Position numbers and translations under genes: made by a program
From: G965219965 sp965219965
GTDB taxonomy: Bacteria; Pseudomonadota; Alphaproteobacteria; RS24
Direction of reading: 5' to 3'
NCBI GenBank assembly: GCA_965219965.1
Contig: OZ244796.1
Coordinates: forward strand, 558,001-622,000
DNA: 64,000 nucleotides
Shown here: positions 43,594 to 51,782 of the stretch, piece by piece
Numbering within the stretch: the first letter of the stretch is position 1
Layout: each line of letters begins with the position of its first letter
The notes under the pieces: model-generated
Told to the model about the DNA's origin: nothing
Seen by the model: only the letters and a program-made list of their open reading frames with translations
The model's database searches: none

Positions 43594-43995
43594 TTACTTT
43601 TCCTCAGCTGCAATCGAAATTTGGGTCACACCGCCCAAACGAATTTGATCCATCACTTCAATCAAAACGCCCGTTTCAGCCGCTTCATCGGCCTGAATGA
43701 CCGCCCCGCCCTGCGGGTTTTCAGCTTTGAGCCGTTCAATATTAGCACGGACGGCTTGTAAATCCACCTCACGGCGATTAATCCAAACTTCATTATGTTC
43801 ATTAATGGCTACCAAAATGCCCACGCGGTTTTGCTTGCTGGCCGTTTGCGCATCAGGGCGCGACACATCAATGCCGCTTTCTTTCACAAAGGTGGCCGTC
43901 ACAATGAAGAAAATCAACATAATAAACACCACATCAAGCATGGGTGTGATGTCAATATCGGACTCTTCTGAGCTGGTTAAACGTTTGCGGCGCAT
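43594..43995 (-). CDS. exbD: Biopolymer transport protein ExbD
   Basis: Membrane subunit of the TonB energising motor. The 133-residue product has a single N-terminal transmembrane helix with the proton-path Asp in ITPMLDVVFIMLIFFIVTA, followed by a periplasmic domain (VAINEHNEVWINRREVDLQ, VIQADEAAETGVLIEVMDQI). It lies between the ExbB-like gene and tonB with gaps of 10 and 18 bases. Confidence 0.95.
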   Translation of the reverse strand: MRRKRLTSSEESDIDITPMLDVVFIMLIFFIVTATFVKESGIDVSRPDAQTASKQNRVGILVAINEHNEVWINRREVDLQAVRANIERLKAENPQGGAVIQADEAAETGVLIEVMDQIRLGGVTQISIAAEEK

Positions 43996-44005
43996 AAGGC
44001 CCTCC

Positions 44006-44557
44006 TCACATTAAAAATAATTCATCTTCAAGTTCTTCAACAACACGTTTGGAACGCCGTTCCAAAATAGTTGTGAACGCAATGCCCGAAACAGCCGTTA
44101 CCAAACCCGCCATGGTCGGCAAAGTGGCTTTGGAAATACCTGCCGCCATGGCGCGTGCATTGCCTGAACCAGTAATGGCCATCACATCAAAAACTTCAAC
44201 CATGCCCGTCACCGTGCCAACCAGTCCCAGCAAAGGCGCAAGCGCGACAAAGGCTTTAATAAAGCCAAGATTTTTATTCGCACCCGCACGGGCGACAGAA
44301 ATCAACTGCTCACGAATTTTATGCGCTGTCCATGATTTATGGTCGGAGCGCGCATTCCACTGATTAACCGTTTCCACGCCAAGACGGCGGAATGTTGTGC
44401 GGTAATATAGAAAACGTTCATATATCAGCCCCAGTAGGACAACATTGACCAGCATAATCACGACAAGAACATTGCCGCCCATCTCAAGGAAATCCCTGAC
44501 GCCGCGAATGGCTTCAAACGGACTTAAAAACAGCCAGATAATCTCGCTGAATTCCAT
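44006..44557 (-). CDS. exbB: MotA/TolQ/ExbB proton-channel family protein (ExbB2)
   Basis: Pentameric channel subunit that works with ExbD. The 183-residue product has a membrane helix near residues 28-48 (VLVVIMLVNVVLLGLIYE) and the conserved TolQ/ExbB pore helices (FVALAPLLGLVGTVTGMVEVF and TLPTMAGLVTAVSGIAFTTI). A second, longer ExbB-like gene lies immediately upstream. Two ExbB paralogues in a row, one long and one short, are diagnostic of TonB2-TtpC operons. Confidence 0.92.
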   Translation of the reverse strand: MEFSEIIWLFLSPFEAIRGVRDFLEMGGNVLVVIMLVNVVLLGLIYERFLYYRTTFRRLGVETVNQWNARSDHKSWTAHKIREQLISVARAGANKNLGFIKAFVALAPLLGLVGTVTGMVEVFDVMAITGSGNARAMAAGISKATLPTMAGLVTAVSGIAFTTILERRSKRVVEELEDELFLM

Positions 44558-44566
44558 TATCTGCTC

Positions 44567-45952
44567 CTATTTTCCGCCCTTGCCTTTAGACTCGGCATGA
44601 GCCGCAATGAGTCCCGTGGCTTGCTCTTCTAGCACTTGCACTACTTCTTTTGACCGCGTGGCCGCGACCGAATGTAAAAGCAATGTGGGAATGGCCACAA
44701 CCAGACCCAGCACGGTTGTCATCAATGCTTGTGAAATACCACCCGCCATGAGTTTCGGGTCGCCTGTGCCAAAAAGTGTAATGGCTTGGAAGGTCAAAAT
44801 CATACCTGTCACCGTTCCCAGCAGACCCAATAGAGGGGCAACACCAGAAATCAGCTTAATGGTGCTTAACCCACGTTCAAGGGCGGGCATTTCTTTCAAA
44901 ATTGCATCATCAAGTTTCAGCTCTAGCGTTTCCACATCCACACTGCGGTTGGAAGAATATACCGCCCAAACACGGCCAAGCGGGTTGTCGCCTTCTAAAT
45001 TGCCAGAAGCCAGTTGCGTATTGATAGAACGTCCAGTGCGGGTGAGAACAAAAATGCGCTCAAAGGCAAGCAATACACCGACCACACCAAGGGCGATAAT
45101 CACATAACCAACCAAACCACCCTGCCCAATGCGTTCAGACAAATTAGGCGTTTGTAAGAATAAGTCCAAAATCGCACCACGAGACGGGTCAACCACGCCA
45201 GCGGTTAATTCGCCTTCATCGGCATCCATAACATCATCGGCGCCATCAAGGAAACGTGCCGGCGGCTGACGGCCTAAAGTGGTGAAACGACCCCCCTCGC
45301 TATAACGCAAAAAGCCATCATCAGAAGTGGCCGTGAATGGTCCGACACGGGTAATCATAGCTGGTTGGGCTGTGCCATCTTGTGCCACGATTTTACCTTC
45401 AAAGGTTTTGACTTCGCCCTGCGCGGTCATTTCTTGTTGCAAAATGAACCACAAACCCTCTAGCTGTTTCATAGACGGCAGGCCTTTGGTTTTAGCCAAT
45501 TCGCCGAGGAAAACTTCACGGCCAGGCAGTTCACCCGAAACAACTGAAGATTCCACTTGCGCTTTGGTTTCGCCTGCCACCTGACGGACAACACCGAACA
45601 ATTCGCCGAAAACGCCAAGGCGTTCTTGCAATAGCCCTTCAAGCTCAGCCAGCTTTAGCTCATTTTCATTGAAAATCTGCTCTAGCCGTTCAGAACGGGC
45701 TTCTTCGCGGGTAATAGCGGCATTGGTGGTGTTAAGCAGGCTTTGCTGCTTATTGCGATTAGCGCGGAATTCGGCCTCACGGCGTTGATTTTCTGCATTA
45801 TCGCTCACACGCCCCTGTTTGACGCGCTCCAAAAGCTGTTGGAGTGTGAGAATTTCGTCTTTTTTCTCTTCAGCCTTTTTGTCTTGTGCGACCGCACCAG
45901 ATAAAGACAAACTGGTTGCAATGACAGCCGTAAGAATAAAATTGCGTATCAT
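44567..45952 (-). CDS. ttpC: TtpC-like ExbB paralogue with periplasmic coiled-coil domain
   Basis: The 461-residue protein starts at ATG 45952, with GGAGGG about 9 bases upstream, giving a signal peptide MIRNFILTAVIATSLSLSGA ending near AVAQ. Next come a long periplasmic coiled coil (NRNKQQSLLNTTNAAITREE) and a beta-rich domain to about residue 270. The C-terminal MotA/TolQ/ExbB channel domain follows (VGYVIIALGVVGVLLAFERI, VAPLLGLLGTVTGMILTFQA, TTVLGLVVAIPTLLLH). This architecture matches TtpC of Vibrio, a fourth component required for TonB2 function. It follows the DUF3450 gene by 1 base. Confidence 0.87.
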   Translation of the reverse strand: MIRNFILTAVIATSLSLSGAVAQDKKAEEKKDEILTLQQLLERVKQGRVSDNAENQRREAEFRANRNKQQSLLNTTNAAITREEARSERLEQIFNENELKLAELEGLLQERLGVFGELFGVVRQVAGETKAQVESSVVSGELPGREVFLGELAKTKGLPSMKQLEGLWFILQQEMTAQGEVKTFEGKIVAQDGTAQPAMITRVGPFTATSDDGFLRYSEGGRFTTLGRQPPARFLDGADDVMDADEGELTAGVVDPSRGAILDLFLQTPNLSERIGQGGLVGYVIIALGVVGVLLAFERIFVLTRTGRSINTQLASGNLEGDNPLGRVWAVYSSNRSVDVETLELKLDDAILKEMPALERGLSTIKLISGVAPLLGLLGTVTGMILTFQAITLFGTGDPKLMAGGISQALMTTVLGLVVAIPTLLLHSVAATRSKEVVQVLEEQATGLIAAHAESKGKGGK

Positions 45953-45953
45953 T

Positions 45954-46766
45954 CTAGTTCCCTCCTTTTGGACCAAATAGCGGAACAATCAGCAAATTCG
46001 GCGCGGCTTGCTCTCTGGCAATGCGGAAAGCGGTATTAATTTCGCTGTCAAAACTGCTGCCAAGCTCAACCCATGTTTTATTGACATTATCCCAAACGGC
46101 ACTTTCCCGACGGTCAAGCGTCCGATAAAGCCATGAAACGCGCCCTAGACGTAAGAAGTTAACGGTTCTTTCTTCATCATCTATAACCATTTGGCCTTCA
46201 TAGGCTTCAATGGTACGGCCATATTCATTTTCAATTTCAAAGGCTTCAAGAATTTTGCGGTATTTTTCTGCTGGATTAGCATCGGAGCGATCCATTAAAT
46301 CGCGCAAACGCTGCACACGCGCACGGCGTTCATTAATAAGGAATGGCGTATCCAGCTCAACAAATTTTTCTAACCCGTCAATCATGCGGAACATATGTGG
46401 GATAATTGTCCGGTCAATGGCGGTGACATCTTCAATTTGCTGACGGATTTTCACCATCTCAGCTTTTTGTGCTGTAATGAGCTTTTCAAGCTGAGCGTTA
46501 TATTCACGCAAGGCTTCAAGCTGAATAAGAGCAGCGCGATATTCGCCAACCAACGTGGACGTTTTGTCGTCATATTGATTGATTGTTTTTTGTGACTTAA
46601 CGCCGTCCTGAACGGCGGCAACATTTGTGTTATCTACCTCACCCAATGTGCCACTGGCTTGCTGTGCTGTGACGATTGTGGATGTGGTAGAAATCGCGCA
46701 AGTAACAGCTGAAAACAGCAACCCTCGCAAAAATACGGTCTTGAAACCTGATACGGCTATTGGCAT
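45954..46766 (-). CDS. DUF3450 family periplasmic protein
   Basis: The 270-residue protein has an N-terminal hydrophobic signal (LRGLLFSAVTCAISTTSTIV, cleaved near TAQQ). It is largely helical and coiled-coil in residues 60-130 (YNAQLEKLITAQKAEMVKIRQ...). The DUF3450 core includes MIDGLEKFVELDTPFLINER and RLGRVSWLYRTLDRRESAVW. The biochemical role is unknown. It is the first gene of the TtpC-ExbB-ExbD-TonB-TPR operon, as in Vibrio and other TonB2 loci, and probably acts with TtpC in the periplasm. Confidence 0.87.
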   Translation of the reverse strand: MPIAVSGFKTVFLRGLLFSAVTCAISTTSTIVTAQQASGTLGEVDNTNVAAVQDGVKSQKTINQYDDKTSTLVGEYRAALIQLEALREYNAQLEKLITAQKAEMVKIRQQIEDVTAIDRTIIPHMFRMIDGLEKFVELDTPFLINERRARVQRLRDLMDRSDANPAEKYRKILEAFEIENEYGRTIEAYEGQMVIDDEERTVNFLRLGRVSWLYRTLDRRESAVWDNVNKTWVELGSSFDSEINTAFRIAREQAAPNLLIVPLFGPKGGN

Positions 46767-46800
46767 TTTTAACTCCCACCGTGTTAAAATTAGAGAAACA

Positions 46801-46826
46801 TAAAAAAGAGGTCATCAGACCCCTCT
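46801..46826 (-). terminator. Intrinsic terminator between tRNA-Lys and the TonB2 operon
   Basis: Read on the minus strand, AGAGGGGTC-TGAT-GACCTCT forms a 7-bp stem with a 2-base bulge and a 4-base loop, followed by TTTTTT. It lies downstream of tRNA-Lys and just upstream of the DUF3450 gene, so it would end tRNA or read-through transcription before the TonB2 operon, or act as an attenuator for it. Confidence 0.6.
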
Positions 46827-46992
46827 AGCATGGTGTTTCGCTATATTTGTGTCATATGGGGGCGGCAAAATCAAGCACGGCGGCAAGGAATTTTTGATAA
46901 AAACGACCAAACGGTCAGTAATCTGTTAATAACCTACCCGCCACCAAAGGGCTGAAATATCGGTTTCCTTGCGGGGGGTGTGGAAAGTAAGA

Positions 46993-47068
46993 TGGTGAGC
47001 CCGGCAGGAATCGAACCTGCGACCCACTGATTAAAAGTCAGTTGCTCTACCGACTGAGCTACGGGCCC
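46993..47068 (-). tRNA. tRNA-Lys (UUU anticodon)
   Basis: The 76-base gene on the minus strand folds as a full cloverleaf. The acceptor stem GGGCCCG pairs with CGGGCTC (one G-T pair). The D arm is GCTC...GAGC, the anticodon loop CTTTTAA has the TTT anticodon, and the T arm contains GGTTCGATTCC. The CCA end is encoded. It lies 47 bases after the corrinoid-binding protein gene. Confidence 0.97.
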
Positions 47069-47115
47069 ACTTTGTGCTAATGCTGTCGCTATATAGAGTA
47101 AGATTAGCCTTGCGG

Positions 47116-47952
47116 CTAGCCCTTAAAGCGGTTTTCAGCAAGTTTTTCACCCACGGCACGGGTAAAAATATGCACAGCATCCATTAAAGATGGCGACGGG
47201 CGGGAAAAAAGCGCGTCACCATCTAATATGTTTATATCAATATCCGTTGGCACGGCAGAACGGGCGCGTTTTGCCATTTGTGCGTCTTGCCCGCAACAAG
47301 CGGCCAGCACAATATCAGGCGCGGCGGCACGCACATCGTCCCAAGTGATTTCGTGCGACTTTTCCCCCGCTTGCGCCAATACGCTTTGGCACCCCGTCCA
47401 TTCAATAAGGTCTGGTATCCAATGCCCAGCGGCAAAGGGCGGTGCAAGCCAATCTAAAAAAGCAACTTTAGGTGCGGTATCGGCAAAACGTCCGCGACAA
47501 GCGGCAAATTTTTTATTCCATTCGGCTTGCAGCTTTGCGCCCTCTTCAACCCGCCCTATGGCTTCGGCTACTTGCATGAAACACGCCACCACATCATTGA
47601 GCCGAAAAGGCGACAGCGTAATTAAAAGCGGCTTGCTGTTTAAGGCAGCCAAAGCATCGGTTACATCCGTGCCAGAGACGGCGCACACATCGCATAAATC
47701 TTGGCTGATGATAATGTCTGGCGCAAGCTGGTTAAGCAGTTCTGTATCAAGCTGGTAAAGCGGCGCATCTGTGCTTTTAACTTGCTGGTCAATGTCGGTG
47801 GCAGATGCGTTTTTATCAATGCGCGTGCTGGTCAGTTTAGGCAAATGCGCCCAACGCGCATCACAGCTATGACTGACACCAACCAAAGCGGCATCAGCAT
47901 GAAGCGCGGCAACAATATCAGTCGCGCTGGGCAGAAGTGAAACGAGCCGCAC
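47116..47952 (-). CDS. BtuF-like periplasmic-binding-fold protein without signal peptide (putative corrinoid binding)
   Basis: The 278-residue protein of the helical-backbone metal/corrinoid-binding family begins at GTG 47952, preceded by AAGGAATTTTTAC, as MRLVSLLPSATDIVAAL. A start 16 codons upstream is less likely. Family landmarks are VGVSHSCDARW near residue 24, PDIIISQDLCDVCAV near 77 and APDIVLAACCGQD near 212. No signal peptide or lipobox is present, so it is cytosolic unless exported otherwise. This cytosolic subgroup is widespread, of unproven function. It overlaps the upstream DUF6580-like membrane protein gene by 35 bases, suggesting joint action in cobalamin or related uptake. Confidence 0.78.
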   Translation of the reverse strand: MRLVSLLPSATDIVAALHADAALVGVSHSCDARWAHLPKLTSTRIDKNASATDIDQQVKSTDAPLYQLDTELLNQLAPDIIISQDLCDVCAVSGTDVTDALAALNSKPLLITLSPFRLNDVVACFMQVAEAIGRVEEGAKLQAEWNKKFAACRGRFADTAPKVAFLDWLAPPFAAGHWIPDLIEWTGCQSVLAQAGEKSHEITWDDVRAAAPDIVLAACCGQDAQMAKRARSAVPTDIDINILDGDALFSRPSPSLMDAVHIFTRAVGEKLAENRFKG

Positions 47953-48451
47953 GTAAAAATTCCTTCGCCAAATAAATGCAGCTAAAGGCAAAGCCGCCAA
48001 ATATCAAATTGGCCAATAAGCCGCGCCATAAAAATGGCAAACCGTTCACATAGCACTCTATCCAGCCGCCAAGATTATTGGGGTAATAACCCATTGCTAT
48101 GGGCGCAAGGTTAGACACAAGATAAAACAGTATCGCATTAATCAGCGCGGCGATGAAAACAGTTTTCACCCGTACTTTTTTTAAGATGGGCGTGACACCA
48201 TAAGCGGCCAGCACATGAGCAAGATAAACAATCGCCATAGCCAGAAGCGGATAAAGGCCAAGCATTATATCGCCAAGCAAGACAGGCACTAAAACAGCAA
48301 TGCTTATCGCTCGGCGTGGCAAATAAGCGGCCGCTAATAGGCTCGCCGTACCAATAGTCGTCACGCCCCATTCATGTGGCGTAAGATGGGTGCTAATGCC
48401 AAAAGCAAGAATAGTCAGCAATGCCCAAAGATGATGACTTTTTATGTGCAT
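47918..48451 (-). CDS. DUF6580-like integral membrane protein (possible ECF-type substrate component)
   Basis: The 177-residue product has about five or six membrane helices (LWALLTILAFGIS; SIAVLVPVLLGDIMLGLYPL; AMAIVYLAHVLAAYG; FIAALINAILFYLVSNLAPI; GLLANLIFGGFAFSCIYL). The pattern LVSNLAPIAMGYYPNNLGGW followed by a Cys-Tyr and PF segment resembles the DUF6580 family, which looks like vitamin-uptake S components. Neighbouring BtuF-like protein supports a cobalamin or other vitamin role, but that is inference. It lies 42 bases after tgt, with no room for a riboswitch. Confidence 0.65.
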   Translation of the reverse strand: MHIKSHHLWALLTILAFGISTHLTPHEWGVTTIGTASLLAAAYLPRRAISIAVLVPVLLGDIMLGLYPLLAMAIVYLAHVLAAYGVTPILKKVRVKTVFIAALINAILFYLVSNLAPIAMGYYPNNLGGWIECYVNGLPFLWRGLLANLIFGGFAFSCIYLAKEFLRAARFTSAQRD

Positions 48452-48493
48452 GTGTTTGTCTCGTCCCTTTGATGATGCGACCAGCCTAGCATA

Positions 48494-49624
48494 TTATTCT
48501 ATTGGTGCAATATCGCCCTGCGCTTGAGCGACGGTGAAAGTCTCGTAATAAGCGTCAAGCTGGTTATTTTGAATGGCCGCCCGTAGTTCAGCCATAAGTT
48601 GTTGATAATAATGTAAATTATTCCATGTCAGCAACATGGCGGCAAGATATTCCCTACAGCGCACAAGATGGTGCAAATAGGCACGGCTATAATCGCGAGC
48701 CGCTGGACAGTTGCTTGTTTCGTCTAGAGGACGCGGGTCATTGGCGTGGCGAGCATTGCGTAAATTCACTTTACCATGGCGCGTATAGGCCAGCCCGTGC
48801 CGTCCAGCGCGTGTGGGCATGACGCAATCAAACATATCCACCCCGCAACGGACAGCTTGTAGAATATCATCGGGCGTACCGACACCCATTAAATAGCGCG
48901 GCTTATCTTCGGGCAAGCTCGTCAAAGTGGCATCTAGCACGCGCAACATTTCTTCTTGCCCTTCCCCAACCGCCAGCCCGCCTATGGCATAGCCGTCAAA
49001 ACCAATGCTTTGCAAATTTTGTACGCTTTCATGGCGCAAATTTTCATAAATACCACCCTGCACAATGCCAAATAAAGCCGCACCCACCGTTTTATTATAT
49101 TTTGCAAAAGCCTGTTTTGAGCGTTCTGCCCAGCGCATAGAAAGTTGCATGGAGTCACGCGCTTGTTTTTCGCTAGATGGATAAGGCGTACATTCATCCA
49201 GCACCATGCTAATATCTGCCCCAAGCAGGGTTTGAATTTCAACACTGCGTTCGGGCGTAAGCATGTGGTCAGCGCCATCAATATGGCTTTGAAAGCGTAC
49301 CCCTTCTTCACTCATTTTGCGCAATTTGGCCAGCGACATGACCTGAAAGCCGCCACTATCGGTCAATATCGGACCGTCCCATTGCATGAATTTAGCCAGC
49401 CCGCCCAAATTGGCGACTTCTTCTGCACCCGGGCGTAACATAAGGTGATAAGTATTGCCCAACACAATATCCGCGCCCAAATCACGTAACTGTTGCGGAT
49501 ACATGGCTTTAACCGACCCTGCCGTGCCAACGGGCATAAAGGCGGGTGTGCGTATCACGCCATGCGGCGTTTCAATCGCACCATGGCGGGCTGTGCCAGA
49601 TTTTTCATGCAAGGTAAATTTCAT
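48494..49624 (-). CDS. tgt: Queuine tRNA-ribosyltransferase lacking most zinc ligands
   Basis: Exchanges guanine-34 for preQ1 in tRNAs with GUN anticodons. The 376-residue TIM-barrel enzyme keeps the active-site regions LTDSGGFQVMSL (general acid/base Asp), GGLAVGE and FDCVMPTRAGRHG (nucleophile Asp). The usual zinc site, CxCxxC...H (E. coli Cys302, Cys304, Cys307, His333), is degraded: the aligned residues are Ser304, Cys306, Ala309 and Asn335 (TSNCPAARDYSRAYL and LLTWNNLHYY). The surrounding residues are intact, so this is not a frameshift. It is 2 bases downstream of queA, the next enzyme of queuosine synthesis. Confidence 0.93.
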   Translation of the reverse strand: MKFTLHEKSGTARHGAIETPHGVIRTPAFMPVGTAGSVKAMYPQQLRDLGADIVLGNTYHLMLRPGAEEVANLGGLAKFMQWDGPILTDSGGFQVMSLAKLRKMSEEGVRFQSHIDGADHMLTPERSVEIQTLLGADISMVLDECTPYPSSEKQARDSMQLSMRWAERSKQAFAKYNKTVGAALFGIVQGGIYENLRHESVQNLQSIGFDGYAIGGLAVGEGQEEMLRVLDATLTSLPEDKPRYLMGVGTPDDILQAVRCGVDMFDCVMPTRAGRHGLAYTRHGKVNLRNARHANDPRPLDETSNCPAARDYSRAYLHHLVRCREYLAAMLLTWNNLHYYQQLMAELRAAIQNNQLDAYYETFTVAQAQGDIAPIE

Positions 49625-49626
49625 GA

Positions 49627-50706
49627 TTACTTGCTTTCATTCTGTGCTGTGCAGTCTAGCAAGCACGCATCGCCGTATGAATAAAATCTATATCCATTTT
49701 CAATAGCATGTTGATAGGCTTGTTTCATCTCTGCCAAGCCCGAAAAAGCTGAAACGAGCATAAAAAGCGTGGATTTCGGCAAATGGAAATTAGTCAATAA
49801 TCGGTCGGTGGCTTTGAACTGATAGCCAGGCGTGATGAAAATATCTGTTGCCCCGCTAAAAGGTTCTACGCGCCCATCACTTTGTGCTGCCGATTCAATC
49901 AGGCGCAAAGAAGTTGTACCGACGCAAACCAATTTGCCACCCGCTTCTTTGGTTTTATTTATAGCCGCCACCGTGCTGGGCGTTACTGCGCCCCATTCGG
50001 CATGCATTATATGGTCATCTGTATCGTCAACCCGCACGGGCAGAAATGTGCCAGGCCCAACATGTAAAGTCACACGCTCAAATTGAACGCCTTTGGCTTG
50101 CAGCGTTTCATAAAGGCGCGGGGTAAAGTGTAAGCCCGCCGTGGGCGCGGCAATAGCCCCATCATGGCGGGCAAAAAGGGTTTGGTAATCGTTAAAATCC
50201 TCTGCATCGGGGCGGCGTTTGGACGCAATATAGGGCGGCAAAGGCATCACGCCAATACGCGCCAAACTGCTTTCCATTTCTGCAGGCGGTAATTGGAAAA
50301 TAATTTTTGCTTCGCCGCCATTGCAAGCGGTAATATGCGCGGCCACTTCTTCTGTGTGGGAGGGGTTAGAAAAATAAATCACATCGCCCGTTTTAACACG
50401 CTTGGCAGGTTGTAAAAAGCATCGCCATGTGACGCTTTCCAGCCGTTCAATGAGCGTGACTTCAATTTTCGCGCCGCTTGCCTTTACACGACGGCGTTGC
50501 CCCGTCAAACGAGCTGGAATGACTTTCGTATCATTAACCACCAACATATCGCCCGCATTGAGCAGGTCGGGCAAATCTCTGATAATATGGTCGCCGCGCC
50601 GCCCGCCCGCGCCAATGGTTAGCAGTCGCGCCGCATCACGAGGCCGCGCCGGTCGCAGGGCGATATTTTCCTCTGGTAAGGTGAAATCAAAAGCATCAAC
50701 CCGCAT
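49627..50706 (-). CDS. queA: S-adenosylmethionine:tRNA ribosyltransferase-isomerase
   Basis: Converts preQ1 in tRNA to epoxyqueuosine using the ribosyl moiety of SAM. ATG 50706 gives 359 residues beginning MRVDAFDFTLPEENIALRPA, the usual start. A GTG one codon upstream is possible, and the ATG shares a base with the ppi stop. Family motifs are MLVVNDTKVIPARL near residue 50, APTAGLHFT near 175, LHVGPGTFLPVR near 200 and TNFHLPKSTLFMLVSAF near 310. It acts on the product of Tgt, encoded next. Confidence 0.95.
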   Translation of the reverse strand: MRVDAFDFTLPEENIALRPARPRDAARLLTIGAGGRRGDHIIRDLPDLLNAGDMLVVNDTKVIPARLTGQRRRVKASGAKIEVTLIERLESVTWRCFLQPAKRVKTGDVIYFSNPSHTEEVAAHITACNGGEAKIIFQLPPAEMESSLARIGVMPLPPYIASKRRPDAEDFNDYQTLFARHDGAIAAPTAGLHFTPRLYETLQAKGVQFERVTLHVGPGTFLPVRVDDTDDHIMHAEWGAVTPSTVAAINKTKEAGGKLVCVGTTSLRLIESAAQSDGRVEPFSGATDIFITPGYQFKATDRLLTNFHLPKSTLFMLVSAFSGLAEMKQAYQHAIENGYRFYSYGDACLLDCTAQNESK

Positions 50707-51260
50707 CACATTAGGCGCATAGAAATAATTTTGTCGGGATTTTCTGGCGGCTCGCCCAGCATGATTTTGTCTACAAATTCCATGCCGTCAATCACCTCAC
50801 CCCAAACCGTATATTGCCGATTGAGAAATTCAGAATCCTCAAAGCAAATGAAAAATTGGCTATTGGCACTATCTGGATGCCCAGCGCGAGCCATGCCCAC
50901 CACGCCACGCAGGAAAGGTGCTTCGCTAAATTCAGCGCGCAAATCAGGATAATCCGACCCACCCCTGCCCGTGCCAGTCGGGTCGCCCGTTTGTGCCATA
51001 AAGCCGTCAATCACGCGGTGGAAAAGCAACCCATCATAAAAGCCTTCCGCCACAAGCAACTTAATACGTGCCACATGTTTGGGTGCCAAATCAGGCCGTA
51101 AACGGATTTTAACCATGCCGTCTTTGAGTTCCAGCAAGAGAATTTCCTGCGCTTGGCCATCTGCCCCGCCTTGCGGCTGAGCATGGGCAGACGTGGAAGC
51201 CATATAGGAAAGCAAAAGCGGCGAGATAAGAAGGGTTAAAAATTTCTTTAAGTATTTCAT
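50706..51260 (-). CDS. ppi: Periplasmic cyclophilin-type peptidyl-prolyl isomerase
   Basis: Catalyses cis-trans isomerisation of proline bonds in the periplasm. The 184-residue protein has a signal peptide (KFLTLLISPLLLSYMASTSA, cut near AHAQ) and a cyclophilin domain with the catalytic Arg in LLFHRVIDGFMAQTGDP, then GTGRGGSDYPDLRAEF, NSQFFICFED and QYTVWGEVIDGM. It lies between coaD and queA, which is a typical alphaproteobacterial order. Confidence 0.93.
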   Translation of the reverse strand: MKYLKKFLTLLISPLLLSYMASTSAHAQPQGGADGQAQEILLLELKDGMVKIRLRPDLAPKHVARIKLLVAEGFYDGLLFHRVIDGFMAQTGDPTGTGRGGSDYPDLRAEFSEAPFLRGVVGMARAGHPDSANSQFFICFEDSEFLNRQYTVWGEVIDGMEFVDKIMLGEPPENPDKIISMRLM

Positions 51261-51290
51261 CGGTTTTTATCTATAATCTATTGGTAAAGT

Positions 51291-51779
51291 TTAGTATTTT
51301 GATTTTATCATATCAATAATTTCAGACGGCACAAAGGGACTGAAATCGCCGCCCATTTGGGCAATTTGGCGTACCAAAGTAGAAGAAATAAAGCCCGTTT
51401 CCGGCGCGGTTGTTAGGCAAATGGTTTCAATTTCCGCCGCCATACGCTGGTTCATAGCCATCATGCGGCTCTCGGCTTCAAAATCGCCCGCATGGCGTAG
51501 ACCGCGTATAATAAGCGGTGCTTTGGCTATACGCGCCGCATCCACTATAAGCCCGTCAAAGGCAAGAATTTTTAGCTCACATTTGGCCACCTGCGCCGCC
51601 CCGTCTAGGCAAGCATGGAGCATATCCACGCGCTCCTGCACGGTGAAAATGGCGGTTTTGTTGGCATTTGTACCAATGCCAACAACCAATCGGTCAACCA
51701 ACCGCATGGCACGGATTAAAATATCCACATGCCCCAAAGTTGGAGGATCAAAACTGCCTGGATAAAAACCGCTTTGCAT
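51291..51779 (-). CDS. coaD: Phosphopantetheine adenylyltransferase
   Basis: Penultimate step of coenzyme A synthesis: 4'-phosphopantetheine plus ATP gives dephospho-CoA. The 162-residue protein has the nucleotidyltransferase motif GSFDPPTLGHVDIL near residues 8-21, the phosphate-binding RGLRHAGDFEAESRMMAMNQ near 91 and ISSTLVRQIAQMGGD near 131. It lies 3 bases after gyrA and 30 bases before the cyclophilin gene. Confidence 0.96.
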   Translation of the reverse strand: MQSGFYPGSFDPPTLGHVDILIRAMRLVDRLVVGIGTNANKTAIFTVQERVDMLHACLDGAAQVAKCELKILAFDGLIVDAARIAKAPLIIRGLRHAGDFEAESRMMAMNQRMAAEIETICLTTAPETGFISSTLVRQIAQMGGDFSPFVPSEIIDMIKSKY

Positions 51780-51782
51780 GAT

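Noticed and set aside
47228..47758. 176-codon ORF on the plus strand opposite the BtuF-like gene
   Set aside because: Antisense shadow with Ser/Ala bias; the minus-strand frame carries a clear protein family.
48452..48493. Cobalamin riboswitch before the DUF6580-like gene
   Set aside because: Only 42 bases separate it from tgt, too short for a cobalamin riboswitch.
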